Source: JBBPZA01 sp963728925 (lineage in GTDB: Bacteria > Actinomycetota > Thermoleophilia > Solirubrobacterales > Solirubrobacteraceae). From it: a DNA stretch of 64,000 nt. Positions 39,400 to 46,688 of the stretch are shown piece by piece. Each line of letters starts with the position of its first letter. The stretch's first letter is position 1. Both the position numbers and the translations under genes were made by a program. The stretch spans positions 248,001-312,000 of the forward strand of contig CAVSMB010000014.1 in NCBI GenBank assembly GCA_963728925.1, read 5' to 3'. The notes beneath the pieces were generated by a model. The model made no database searches and was not told the origin of the DNA. It saw only the letters and a program-made list of their open reading frames with translations.

Positions 39400-41712
39400 A
39401 TGCGGATCGCCCTGGTCTCTCCGTATTCATGGACCTACCCAGGGGGCGTGACGCGGCACATCGAGGCGCTCGCCGAGCGGTTCATCGAGGTCGGGCACGA
39501 CGTCAGCGTGCTTTCGCCCTTCGATCCCGACGATCGGCTGGCGGCGCGCCTGCACCGCGGGGCCCGCCCCGCGCCGCGCCCCGCCCCCGACTATCTCGTG
39601 CCCCTCGGGCGCACCTTCGGCCTGCCCATGAACGGCGCGGTGTCGAACCTCGCACCCACGCCCGAGTCGATCATCCGCCTGCGCCGCGAGCTCGAGCGGG
39701 GCTATGACGTCGTCCACGTCCACGAGCCGATCGCCCCCACCGTGGGCTGGGACGCGGTGGGCTCCACCCGGGCGCCGCTCGTCGCGACCTTCCACTGCTA
39801 CTCCGAGAACGTCGTCACCAACAACATCGCCATCGCGATCGGCGCCCGGCGGGTGCTCAACCACCTCAAGGCGCGCATCGCGGTCTCCGAGGCCGCGGCG
39901 TGGACCGGGCGGCGCTTCTGGGGCGGGCGCTACCACGTCATCCCCAACGGCGTCGACGTGCCCGCCACGCTCGCGCCCAAGCGGCCGTCGGCGCAGCTGC
40001 GCATCGTCTTCGTCGGGCAGGCCGTCGAGCGCAAGGGCCTGCCCGTCCTGCTGCGCGCCTTCGAGGCGCTTCGCGAGCACGTGCCTGCATCGCTGACCCT
40101 GGTCGGCGCCGACGAGGCCGAGGTCGCGCCGCTGCTCCTGGACGGGCAAGGCGTCACCGTGCTCGGCAAGGTCGACAACGCGGCCAAGCACCGCGCGCTC
40201 GAGGCCGCCGACCTGCTGTGCGCGCCCTCGCTGGGCGGTGAGAGCTTCGGCATGGTGCTGACCGAGGCCTTCGCCGCCGGCACGCCGGTCGTCGCGTCCG
40301 ACATCGCAGGCTACCGCGATGTCGTGCGCGACGGCGTCGACGGCGTGCTCGTGCCGAAGGGCGACCCGACCGAGCTGGCCGAGGTGCTCCGCGACCTGTG
40401 GCTCGAGCCCGAGCGGCGCTCGCGCCTCGCGGCCGACGCGGCGGGGAGCGCCCGTCGCTACGCGTGGCCGCACGTCGCCGAGCAGGTCGAGCAGGTCTAC
40501 GAGGAGGCGATAGCCGTTGGCGAGCCCGCCGGCCGCGCGCGCCGAGCCGCCGTGCGCCTCGGCGTCGTCCCCGCCGACCTCAAGCCACGCGAGCCGGCCC
40601 GCCGCCTCCCGAGCCTCGAGCCCAAGCCCGCCGGGCACCCCACCGCCGTGGCGCTGGCCCGCAGGGCCGGCCTTGCGGTGGCGGCCGTGCTCGCGGTGCT
40701 CCTCGGCTGGCACGCGCTCGGCCAGATCGGGATCGACAGCATCGTGCGCACGCTGCTGCACTCCAGCCCGGTGTGGGTGCTCGCCGGCCTCGCAGTCATG
40801 TGCGTCTCGATGATGGTGCGCGGCCTGGCCTGGCACGCGATCCTGCGCGCGGCGCTGCCCGACGTCAGGGTCCGCCGCAGCGACGCTCTGCAGGGCACGT
40901 TCATCGGGGTGCTCATGTCGGCGACCCTCCCGGCGCGCCTGGGTGAGCCCTCGCGTGCCGTCGTCGTGGCGCGGCGGGTCGGGCGCGCGCGGGAGCACCT
41001 GCCGACCGTGCTCGGCACGCTGGTCAGCCAGACGCTGCTGAACATCCTCGCCCTCGTCGTGCTCGGCTCGGTGATGTTCGCCACCGTCGGGCTCTTCCAG
41101 GGCCGCGAGCGCGCGCTCGTGCTCTACGGCGCGGCGCCGGTCGCGCTGCTCGTGCTCGTGGTCCTCGCGCCCGCGCTGCTGCGCCGTGCGGGGCCGTTCT
41201 CGGAGTGGTCGTCGCGCGCCCGTGAGGCGCTGCGTCGCGTGCGCTTCGGCCTGCGGGTCTTCCGCGACCCCAAGCTCGGAGCGCAGGCGACCGTGCTGCA
41301 GCTCGGGGCGTGGGCGCTGCAGTGGCTGTCCTGCTACCTGCTGCTCGCCGCGCTGGGGCTCGACGGCCTCGCCGGGCCCGGCGCGGCCGCGGCCGTGCTC
41401 TTCGCGGTCAACGTCACCGCGGTCGTTCCCGCGACTCCCTCCAACGTCGGCGTCTTCCAGGCCGCGTGCGTCGCCGTACTGGCCGGCGGCTACGGCGTCC
41501 ACTCGGTCGATGCGCTCGGCTACGGCATCATCCTGCAGGCCGTCGAGGTCGCCACCGCGGTCATCATGGGCGCGCCCGCGCTCGTCAGGGAGGGTCTCTC
41601 GTGGCGCGACGTCCGGTCGCGCGCGCTGCTCGGCAGCCCCGTGGTGCTCGAGGACCGCCCGCGCCCGCGCTCGCGGCGGCGCGCCTCGGAGGGACTCGAG
41701 GCCGAGGGCTAG
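39400..41712 (+). CDS. Fusion of GT4 glycosyltransferase (PimA-like) and LPG-synthase/flippase-like membrane domain
   Basis: A 770-residue protein. Residues ~1-375 form a GT-B glycosyltransferase: ALVSPYSWTYPGGVTRHIEA, YDVVHVHEPIAPTVGWDAVG, HVIPNGVDVPA, IVFVGQAVERKGLPVLLRAF, and the E-x7-E motif ESFGMVLTEAFAAGTPVVAS, much like phosphatidylinositol mannosyltransferases. After a ~50-residue linker, residues ~430-750 have about eight membrane helices of the LPG-synthase-TM family (ATLPARLGEPSRAVVVARRV; VTAVVPATPSNVGVFQAACV). The two activities, sugar transfer to a lipid and movement of the product across the membrane, would be tethered. Substrates are unknown. Confidence 0.88.
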   Translation: MRIALVSPYSWTYPGGVTRHIEALAERFIEVGHDVSVLSPFDPDDRLAARLHRGARPAPRPAPDYLVPLGRTFGLPMNGAVSNLAPTPESIIRLRRELERGYDVVHVHEPIAPTVGWDAVGSTRAPLVATFHCYSENVVTNNIAIAIGARRVLNHLKARIAVSEAAAWTGRRFWGGRYHVIPNGVDVPATLAPKRPSAQLRIVFVGQAVERKGLPVLLRAFEALREHVPASLTLVGADEAEVAPLLLDGQGVTVLGKVDNAAKHRALEAADLLCAPSLGGESFGMVLTEAFAAGTPVVASDIAGYRDVVRDGVDGVLVPKGDPTELAEVLRDLWLEPERRSRLAADAAGSARRYAWPHVAEQVEQVYEEAIAVGEPAGRARRAAVRLGVVPADLKPREPARRLPSLEPKPAGHPTAVALARRAGLAVAAVLAVLLGWHALGQIGIDSIVRTLLHSSPVWVLAGLAVMCVSMMVRGLAWHAILRAALPDVRVRRSDALQGTFIGVLMSATLPARLGEPSRAVVVARRVGRAREHLPTVLGTLVSQTLLNILALVVLGSVMFATVGLFQGRERALVLYGAAPVALLVLVVLAPALLRRAGPFSEWSSRAREALRRVRFGLRVFRDPKLGAQATVLQLGAWALQWLSCYLLLAALGLDGLAGPGAAAAVLFAVNVTAVVPATPSNVGVFQAACVAVLAGGYGVHSVDALGYGIILQAVEVATAVIMGAPALVREGLSWRDVRSRALLGSPVVLEDRPRPRSRRRASEGLEAEG

Positions 41713-41752
41713 GCCCCGGGGGCGTTCTTCACCGCGGGCAGGTCCGCCCGCG

Positions 41753-41758
41753 TAGAGT
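41753..41758 (+). promoter_or_regulatory. Putative -10 element (TAGAGT) for rnd
   Basis: TAGAGT ends 9 nt before the ATG at 41768; no Shine-Dalgarno. Confidence 0.4.
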
Positions 41759-41767
41759 CTTGCGCCC

Positions 41768-42916
41768 ATGGATCCCGAGGCGATCGCCGCACGCGCCGTC
41801 CGGGCGGGACGCGTCGGCCTCGACACCGAGTTCGTCGCCGAGGCTCGCTATCGCCCGCTTTTGTGCCTCGTCGCGATAGGCGTGCAGGACGGAGAGGAGG
41901 TCGCCAGCGAGTTGCTCGACCCGCTCGGCGATCCGGTCGATCCCGCCCCGCTCGGCGCCCTGCTGGCCGACCCGGACGTCGAGGTCGTCGTGCACGCCGG
42001 CCGCCAGGACCTCGACATCCTGCGTCGCGCGTGGGGCCGCGAGGTCACCAACGTCTTCGACACCCAGGTTGCGGCGGGATTCGTCGGCCTCGGGGCCGGG
42101 ATGAGCTACGGGCGGCTGGTCGACTCGGTGCTCGGCGTGCATCTCGGCAAGGGCGAGACCTTCGCGCGCTGGGACGCGCGGCCGCTCAGCGAGGACCAGC
42201 TCGCCTACGCGCGCGACGACGTCTCCCACCTGCTCCCGCTGGCGGCCGAGCTGCGTCGCCGCCTCGAGGAGGGAGGGAGGCTCGAGTGGGCGCTGGAGGA
42301 GTGCCGCGTGCTCGAGCATCCGGGGGACGTGCGCGATCCCGACGAGGCCTACCGCCGGCTGTCGCGGGCCAATCAGCTGCGCCCGCGCGACCTCGCGATC
42401 GCCAAGGAGCTGGCCGCCTGGCGCGAGAGGACCGCGGAGGCCGAGGACCGGACCACGAGCGCGGTGCTCGGCGACGCCCAGCTGTTGGAGCTCGCGCGCC
42501 GTGCGCCCGACGACCGTCGCGGCCTCCGGGACATCCGGGGCCTCTACGGCCGTACCGTGCAGCGTCGTGGCGACGAGATCCTCGCCGCCATCGGCCGCGG
42601 TCGCGACGCGCCTGGGGCGCGCCTGCGCGAGGAGCGCGGCCGCTTCGACCCCGACGACGTGCCGCTCGTCGCGCTCGGCGAGGCGCTCGTCCGCGCCCGC
42701 GCCCGCGATGCCGGTCTCGCCTACGAGCTCGTCGCCGCCCGCGCCGACCTCTCGGCGATCGTCGCCCACGTCCGCAACGGCGGCGAGGAGCCGGCGGTCC
42801 GCACCCTGCGGGGTTGGCGCGGCGAGCTCGTGGGCGGCGACCTGCTCGCGCTGCTCCGCGGCCACCGCACGCTCGCAGTCGACGGCGGAGGGCGGCTCGA
42901 GGTCAGGCCGCGCTGA
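41768..42916 (+). CDS. rnd: Ribonuclease D
   Basis: A 382-residue 3'-5' exoribonuclease of the DEDDy class that trims tRNA and other small RNAs. Exo motifs: I VGLDTEFVAEARYRP, II VVVHAGRQDLDILR, III QLAYARDDVSHLLPL (Tyr-x3-Asp). An HRDC domain follows at ~210-285 (RDLAIAKELAAWRERTAEAE, LRDIRGLYGRTVQRRGDEIL). A second HRDC-like region fills the C-terminus. The 3' end overlaps by 14 nt the convergent thioesterase remnant. Confidence 0.92.
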   Translation: MDPEAIAARAVRAGRVGLDTEFVAEARYRPLLCLVAIGVQDGEEVASELLDPLGDPVDPAPLGALLADPDVEVVVHAGRQDLDILRRAWGREVTNVFDTQVAAGFVGLGAGMSYGRLVDSVLGVHLGKGETFARWDARPLSEDQLAYARDDVSHLLPLAAELRRRLEEGGRLEWALEECRVLEHPGDVRDPDEAYRRLSRANQLRPRDLAIAKELAAWRERTAEAEDRTTSAVLGDAQLLELARRAPDDRRGLRDIRGLYGRTVQRRGDEILAAIGRGRDAPGARLREERGRFDPDDVPLVALGEALVRARARDAGLAYELVAARADLSAIVAHVRNGGEEPAVRTLRGWRGELVGGDLLALLRGHRTLAVDGGGRLEVRPR

Positions 42917-43112
42917 GCACCCGTCGCCGCCCGTCCGCCGCAGCGAACGGCAAACGGCGGCGACGAGGGAGGAGCTGGCTCACGACTCGCATGGCGCCGT
43001 CGCGGATCGCCTCCATGAAGGCCAACCCGTCCAGCTCACGACCGCGGGCGGCGAGCTGCCGCGGGTCCTTCCAGGCGATGGTGCGCGAGCGCGTCGTCGT
43101 GGGCGTGCTCAC
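42903..43112 (-). pseudogene. PaaI-type thioesterase, N-terminal remnant
   Basis: 69 residues from GTG 43112: RTIAWKDPRQLAARGRELDG, LAFMEAIRDG, matching the helical N-terminus of actinobacterial PaaI/DUF4442 thioesterases. The hot-dog domain is missing; after DG the frame runs into Arg-rich sequence and stops inside the rnd 3' end. It overlaps the MFS remnant upstream by 4 nt, a sign of a former operon. Confidence 0.55.
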
Positions 43113-43437
43113 GCCTCCATCCCCTCCAGGACACGCGGGGTCGCGACGGGCGCCGCCGGTGCGGCGTCGGGGTCGCGGGCGCGGATGCGGCCGAGACCCA
43201 GGGCGATGAGGCCGGCGCTGGCCCCGGTGAGGGCCATCAGGGCCCACGCGTCGCGGGGACGAGGAGCGCCGCGAAGACGATGTTGTAGGCGTTGAGGACC
43301 CACTAGAGCCCGGCGACGGAAGCGTCCGGGAACGAGGCGCGGATGTCCGGGAAGGCGATGTTGACGATCGTCGCGTCAAGGAACGCCATGAACACGGCGA
43401 CCGACGTGACGATGAGCACCCGCCACTGCCGCGCCAT
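43109..43437 (-). pseudogene. MFS (DHA2/EmrB-type) transporter with internal deletion
   Basis: From ATG 43437 the N-terminus is WRVLIVTSVAVFMAFLDATI, VNIAFPDIRASFP, the first helix and motif D1 of 14-helix drug transporters. A TAG then sits where Ser is expected, followed in frame by WVLNAYNIVFAALLVPA, the second helix. Right after, ~390 residues are missing and the last helix plus tail appear in another frame (DAWALMALTGASAGLIALGL, GRIRARDP) to the stop at 43109. Only the two ends of the gene remain. Confidence 0.75.
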
Positions 43438-43679
43438 CAGGCCGCCCTGCGCGAGGGGCTGGCCAGCCAACGGTCGAGCTCCGCGGCGGAGGGCAACCCG
43501 AAGATGGGCGCGGCGGCGACCTCGTGGGCGCGCGCGGCGGGCGCACCGGCGGTCTCCAGGTCGGCTGCGGCGGCGAAGTCGTGGTCGCACGCCGGAGCCA
43601 CCGCGGGCGCTGCGGCGTCGAGCGCGTAGTTCGCCGCGGCGAGGAAGGCGTCAAGGTCGGGAATGGTCTCGGGGGTCAT
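43437..43679 (-). CDS. Small uncharacterised Ala-rich protein (80 aa)
   Basis: Reads MTPETIPDLDAFLAAANYAL, DAAAPAVAPACDHDF and ends LPSAAELDRWLASPSRRA. Its stop overlaps the start of the MFS remnant (TGATG-type overlap), so it was the first gene of a thioesterase/MFS operon divergent from the HxlR regulator. No family recognised. It may also be a remnant. Confidence 0.5.
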   Translation of the reverse strand: MTPETIPDLDAFLAAANYALDAAAPAVAPACDHDFAAAADLETAGAPAARAHEVAAAPIFGLPSAAELDRWLASPSRRAA

Positions 43680-43700
43680 CGGGGCCTATCTCCGTACAGG

Positions 43701-43715
43701 GTTTCTTGAAGAAAC
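43701..43715. promoter_or_regulatory. Palindrome GTTTCTT-G-AAGAAAC in divergent promoter region
   Basis: Perfect 7-bp arms around one G, between the 80-aa gene (start 43679) and the HxlR gene (start 43830). Candidate operator for the HxlR protein. Confidence 0.55.
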
Positions 43716-43732
43716 GCACCGTACGACGCTGC

Positions 43733-43747
43733 CTTGCAAAATGCAAG
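43733..43747. promoter_or_regulatory. Palindrome CTTGCA-AAA-TGCAAG in divergent promoter region
   Basis: Perfect 6-bp arms, 18 bp from the first palindrome. Both are A/T-rich within a GC-rich context. Confidence 0.55.
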
Positions 43748-43829
43748 CGATTTGCCTAGGCTCAGGGAGCGGGCCCGCGCCGGGTTCGGCCCGATGGGCC
43801 TTCCGACGTCCCCATCGCTCCCCACGACG

Positions 43830-44306
43830 ATGCCCTTCCGCTCCTTCGACCAGCCCTGCTCAGTCGCTCGCTCGCTTGAGATCGTGGGCGAGCGCTGGAC
43901 CGTGCTGGTGCTGCGGGAGGTGTTCCTCGGCTACCACCGCTTCGAGGAGATCCAGCAGCACCTCGGCGTGGCCTCCAACGTCCTCGCCGATCGTCTCGCG
44001 ACGCTCGTCGACCACGACGTCCTGCGCAAGGCGCCGACCCAGCGAGCCGACCGCTTCGAGTACCGCCTCACGGGCAAGGGCGCCGAGCTGCTGCCGGTGA
44101 TCGCCGCCCTCATGCGCTGGGGCGACCGATGGACGGCGGGGGAGGCGGGGCCCCCGCGCGTGCTCGTCCACACCGCGTGCGGACACGACACGCACGCGAT
44201 CTCCACGTGCGCGCACTGCGGCGAGGCACTCGAGCCGGGCGAGACGCGCGCCCGCCCGGGCCCTGGCGCCCCGCCCGAGCTGATCGCCACCGGCATCCGG
44301 CCCTAG
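43830..44306 (+). CDS. HxlR-family (winged-helix) transcriptional regulator
   Basis: A 158-residue regulator. HxlR signatures: QPCSVARSLEIVGERWTVLV, LREVFLGYHRFEEIQQHLGV, ASNVLADRLATLVDHDVLRK and EYRLTGKGAELLPVIAALMR, then WGDRW. The conserved N-terminal Cys (CSVARSLE) that senses electrophiles or redox in many members is present. A C-terminal extension holds HTACGHDTHAISTCAHCGEA, a likely zinc ribbon. It is divergent from a decayed MFS/thioesterase operon that it probably controlled. ATG 43830 was preferred to earlier in-frame codons, which fall in the palindromic region. Confidence 0.88.
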   Translation: MPFRSFDQPCSVARSLEIVGERWTVLVLREVFLGYHRFEEIQQHLGVASNVLADRLATLVDHDVLRKAPTQRADRFEYRLTGKGAELLPVIAALMRWGDRWTAGEAGPPRVLVHTACGHDTHAISTCAHCGEALEPGETRARPGPGAPPELIATGIRP

Positions 44307-44348
44307 CGCGTCGCGCTGCCGCGGCGATCTGCCAGCCTGACGGCGGGC

Positions 44349-45293
44349 ATGCGTGCGCGACCGACGAGACGGACGACGATCCTGGCGGTCGTCGGGACCT
44401 ACGTCGTCGCGCTGGGCGTGACGGTCGCGGCGACGCGGCCGTGGGACGGTCCGCCGCCGTCACCCGTTCGCGCCGGCGACGAGCGCGTGGGCGGCGATCC
44501 GGGCGCGCCGCGTCGGAATCCGGACGAGGCGACGAAAGGGGCGGATGACCGTGGCGGAGACGGGTCGCTCGGGGCCACCCCCGGCAGCCGGTCCGGCGGC
44601 GGCACCCCCGGAGGGGAGAGCGGAGACGGCCGCGCGCAGCGCCGGCGGGGCCGCCGCGCCCTTCCGCGGGCCGCGGCCTCGCAGGACGCGCCGGCGCCCG
44701 CGCTCCCGGTGCCGGCGGAGCCCGTCGCCCGGCTCGTCGTCCCGCTCGGCCGCTGCTGCTCGGAGAGCCGCGCGGCCTCGCCGGTCGATGCGATCGTCCT
44801 GCACGCGACCGAGCAGGGCGACCGCGCGGGCCCGGCCGACCTACTCGCGCTCGCGCGCTTCTTCCGGCGCGCGGGGCTCGCGACGCACGTGGCCGACGAC
44901 GCGCAGGGAACCTCGCTCCGCATGGTCGGTGACGACCGCCTCGCCTACCACGCGACCTTTTGGAACGACGTCACCGTCGGGATCGAGCAGATGGGCTTCT
45001 CGTCGTTCACGCGCGCGCAGTGGCTCGCCCGCCGCGCCCAGCTCGAGACCACCGCGCGCTGGGTCGCGCACTGGGCCCGCCGCTACCGCATCCCGATCCG
45101 CCGCTGCGCCGTCACCGGCCTGCGCTACGACCGCAACGACCGCGTCTCGGCGGGCACGATGCTGCGCCGCGGCGTCTGCAGCCATTCGCAGCTCGACCGG
45201 CGCAACCGCGACGACCCCGGCCGCGGGTACCCGTGGGACGTCGTCCTCGCGAGGGCGCGGGCGCTCGCGGCGCGGGCCCCCGCCGGCGGTTGA
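44349..45293 (+). CDS. N-acetylmuramoyl-L-alanine amidase (Amidase_2/PGRP-like)
   Basis: A 314-residue protein. An N-terminal membrane anchor (TTILAVVGTYVVALGVTVAA) and a ~90-residue Gly/Arg-rich linker precede the amidase domain (~130-305): VDAIVLHATEQGD (first Zn His), LATHVADDAQGTSLRMV, LAYHATFWNDVTVGIEQMGF, RRCAVTGLRYDRN and ICSHSQLD-type VCSHSQLDRRNRDDPG (second His and Asp). It should cleave the lactyl-Ala bond of peptidoglycan outside the membrane. Confidence 0.85.
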   Translation: MRARPTRRTTILAVVGTYVVALGVTVAATRPWDGPPPSPVRAGDERVGGDPGAPRRNPDEATKGADDRGGDGSLGATPGSRSGGGTPGGESGDGRAQRRRGRRALPRAAASQDAPAPALPVPAEPVARLVVPLGRCCSESRAASPVDAIVLHATEQGDRAGPADLLALARFFRRAGLATHVADDAQGTSLRMVGDDRLAYHATFWNDVTVGIEQMGFSSFTRAQWLARRAQLETTARWVAHWARRYRIPIRRCAVTGLRYDRNDRVSAGTMLRRGVCSHSQLDRRNRDDPGRGYPWDVVLARARALAARAPAGG

Positions 45294-45367
45294 CGCCGCG
45301 CCCGGCGTGGGGGAGGCTTCGCGCGCCGTGAGCCCGGACCCTCCCGACAACGCCGCGTCGGCCTGAG

Positions 45368-46636
45368 ATGACGTGGACCTCCCCGCTCGCCCGGGAGCTC
45401 GCCCCGGCCCTGCTGGAGCGCTTCGAGCGCTACGTCCGCGTGGACACGCAGTCCGCCCGCGACGCCGGGACGACGCCGAGCACCGCCGGCCAGCTCGAGC
45501 TGGGGCGGATGCTCGCGAGCGAGCTGGAGGAGATCGGGCTCGATGGGGTCGAGCTCGACCCGCACGCCTACCTCTTCGCCACCCTCCCGGCGACGGCTGA
45601 TGCCGGCCGGGTCCTGGTCGTCGGCCTGCTCGCGCACCTCGACACCAGCCCGGACGCTCCGGGTGCGGGCGTCGTGCCGATCGTCCACCGCGGCTACGAC
45701 GGCCGGGTGCTGGAGCTGCCGCGCAACGGCACCGTGCTCGACCCCGCCGACATGCCGGTGCTCGCCGGCAAGCGCGGGCACGACATCGTGACCTCCCGCG
45801 GCGACACCCTGCTCGGGGCCGACGACAAGGCGGGGGTGGCGGAGGTGATGACCGCGGTGGCCTACCTCGCGGCTCACCCCGAGCTGCCACGGCCGACCCT
45901 GCGCGTCGGGTTCACCCCCGACGAGGAGATCGGCGCCGGGCCGCACCTCTTCGACGTCGACCGCTTCGGCGCGGCGTGCGCCTATACGCTCGACGGCTCG
46001 CAGCCGGGTGAGCTCCAGGACGAGAGCTTCACCGCGACCGAGGTGACGCTGACCATCACCGGCGTGGACATCCACCCGGGCTGGGCGAAGGGCAAGCTCG
46101 TCAACGCGGCTCGCCTTATGGGCCGCGTGCTCGCCGCGCTGCCCTCCGACCGCCTGACCCCGGAGACGACCGACGGGCGCGAGGGGTTCATCCATCCCCA
46201 CGAGGTGCAGGGCACCGCCGGCCGGGCGACGATCCGCGCGATCGTCCGCGACTTCGACGACGAGGCGCTCGACGCGCACATCGCCCTGCTGTGCGCGACC
46301 GCGGAGGAGATCGTCGCCGCCGAGCCGCGAGCCGCCCTGGAGGTGGCCGTGGTGCACCAGTACCCCAACATGCGCCGCTTCCTCGAGCCTCACCCCGAGA
46401 TCGTCGCCGCCGCGGAGCGCGCGCTGCGCGCCGAGGGCCTCGAGCCGGTCCGCACTCCGATCCGGGGCGGCACCGACGGCTCACAGCTCAGCGCGATGGG
46501 CCTGCCGACCCCGAACCTCTTCACCGGCGGCCACGAGTACCACTCGCCCCGCGAGTGGGCCTCCGTGCAGGACATGGCCTCGGCGGCCGCCACCGTCGTG
46601 CGGCTCGCCGGGGAGTGGGCCCGCGAGGCGGGATAG
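45368..46636 (+). CDS. pepT: Peptidase T (tripeptide aminopeptidase)
   Basis: A 422-residue M20B metallopeptidase removing the N-terminal residue of tripeptides. Zinc ligands and catalytic residues: VVGLLAHLDTSPDAPG, TLLGADDKAGVAEVMTAV, VGFTPDEEIGAGPHLFDV (Glu base plus ligand), AYTLDGSQPGELQDESF, and C-terminal IRGGTDGSQLSAMGLPTPNL, FTGGHEYHSPREWA (His ligand). The dimerisation domain lies at ~210-320 (HPGWAKGKLVNAARLMGRVL). Full length. Its last 19 bp of the RLAGEW segment are duplicated just downstream. Confidence 0.95.
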   Translation: MTWTSPLARELAPALLERFERYVRVDTQSARDAGTTPSTAGQLELGRMLASELEEIGLDGVELDPHAYLFATLPATADAGRVLVVGLLAHLDTSPDAPGAGVVPIVHRGYDGRVLELPRNGTVLDPADMPVLAGKRGHDIVTSRGDTLLGADDKAGVAEVMTAVAYLAAHPELPRPTLRVGFTPDEEIGAGPHLFDVDRFGAACAYTLDGSQPGELQDESFTATEVTLTITGVDIHPGWAKGKLVNAARLMGRVLAALPSDRLTPETTDGREGFIHPHEVQGTAGRATIRAIVRDFDDEALDAHIALLCATAEEIVAAEPRAALEVAVVHQYPNMRRFLEPHPEIVAAAERALRAEGLEPVRTPIRGGTDGSQLSAMGLPTPNLFTGGHEYHSPREWASVQDMASAAATVVRLAGEWAREAG

Positions 46637-46681
46637 CCAGCGGCGGCCTCGCCAGCGTCATCCGGCTCGCCGGGGAGTGGG
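46601..46681 (+). repeat. Short direct repeat at the pepT 3' end
   Basis: A 19-bp segment (CGGCTCGCCGGGGAGTGGG) at 46601-46619 recurs at 46663-46681. The second copy lies after the stop codon and, in another frame, again reads IRLAGEW before a stop. Confidence 0.85.
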
Positions 46682-46688
46682 TGGGCCG

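Noticed and set aside
39427..41826. A 799-codon frame antisense to the GT4-flippase fusion
   Set aside because: No domain, extreme Arg/Asp/Gly bias; the plus strand encodes a recognisable two-domain protein.
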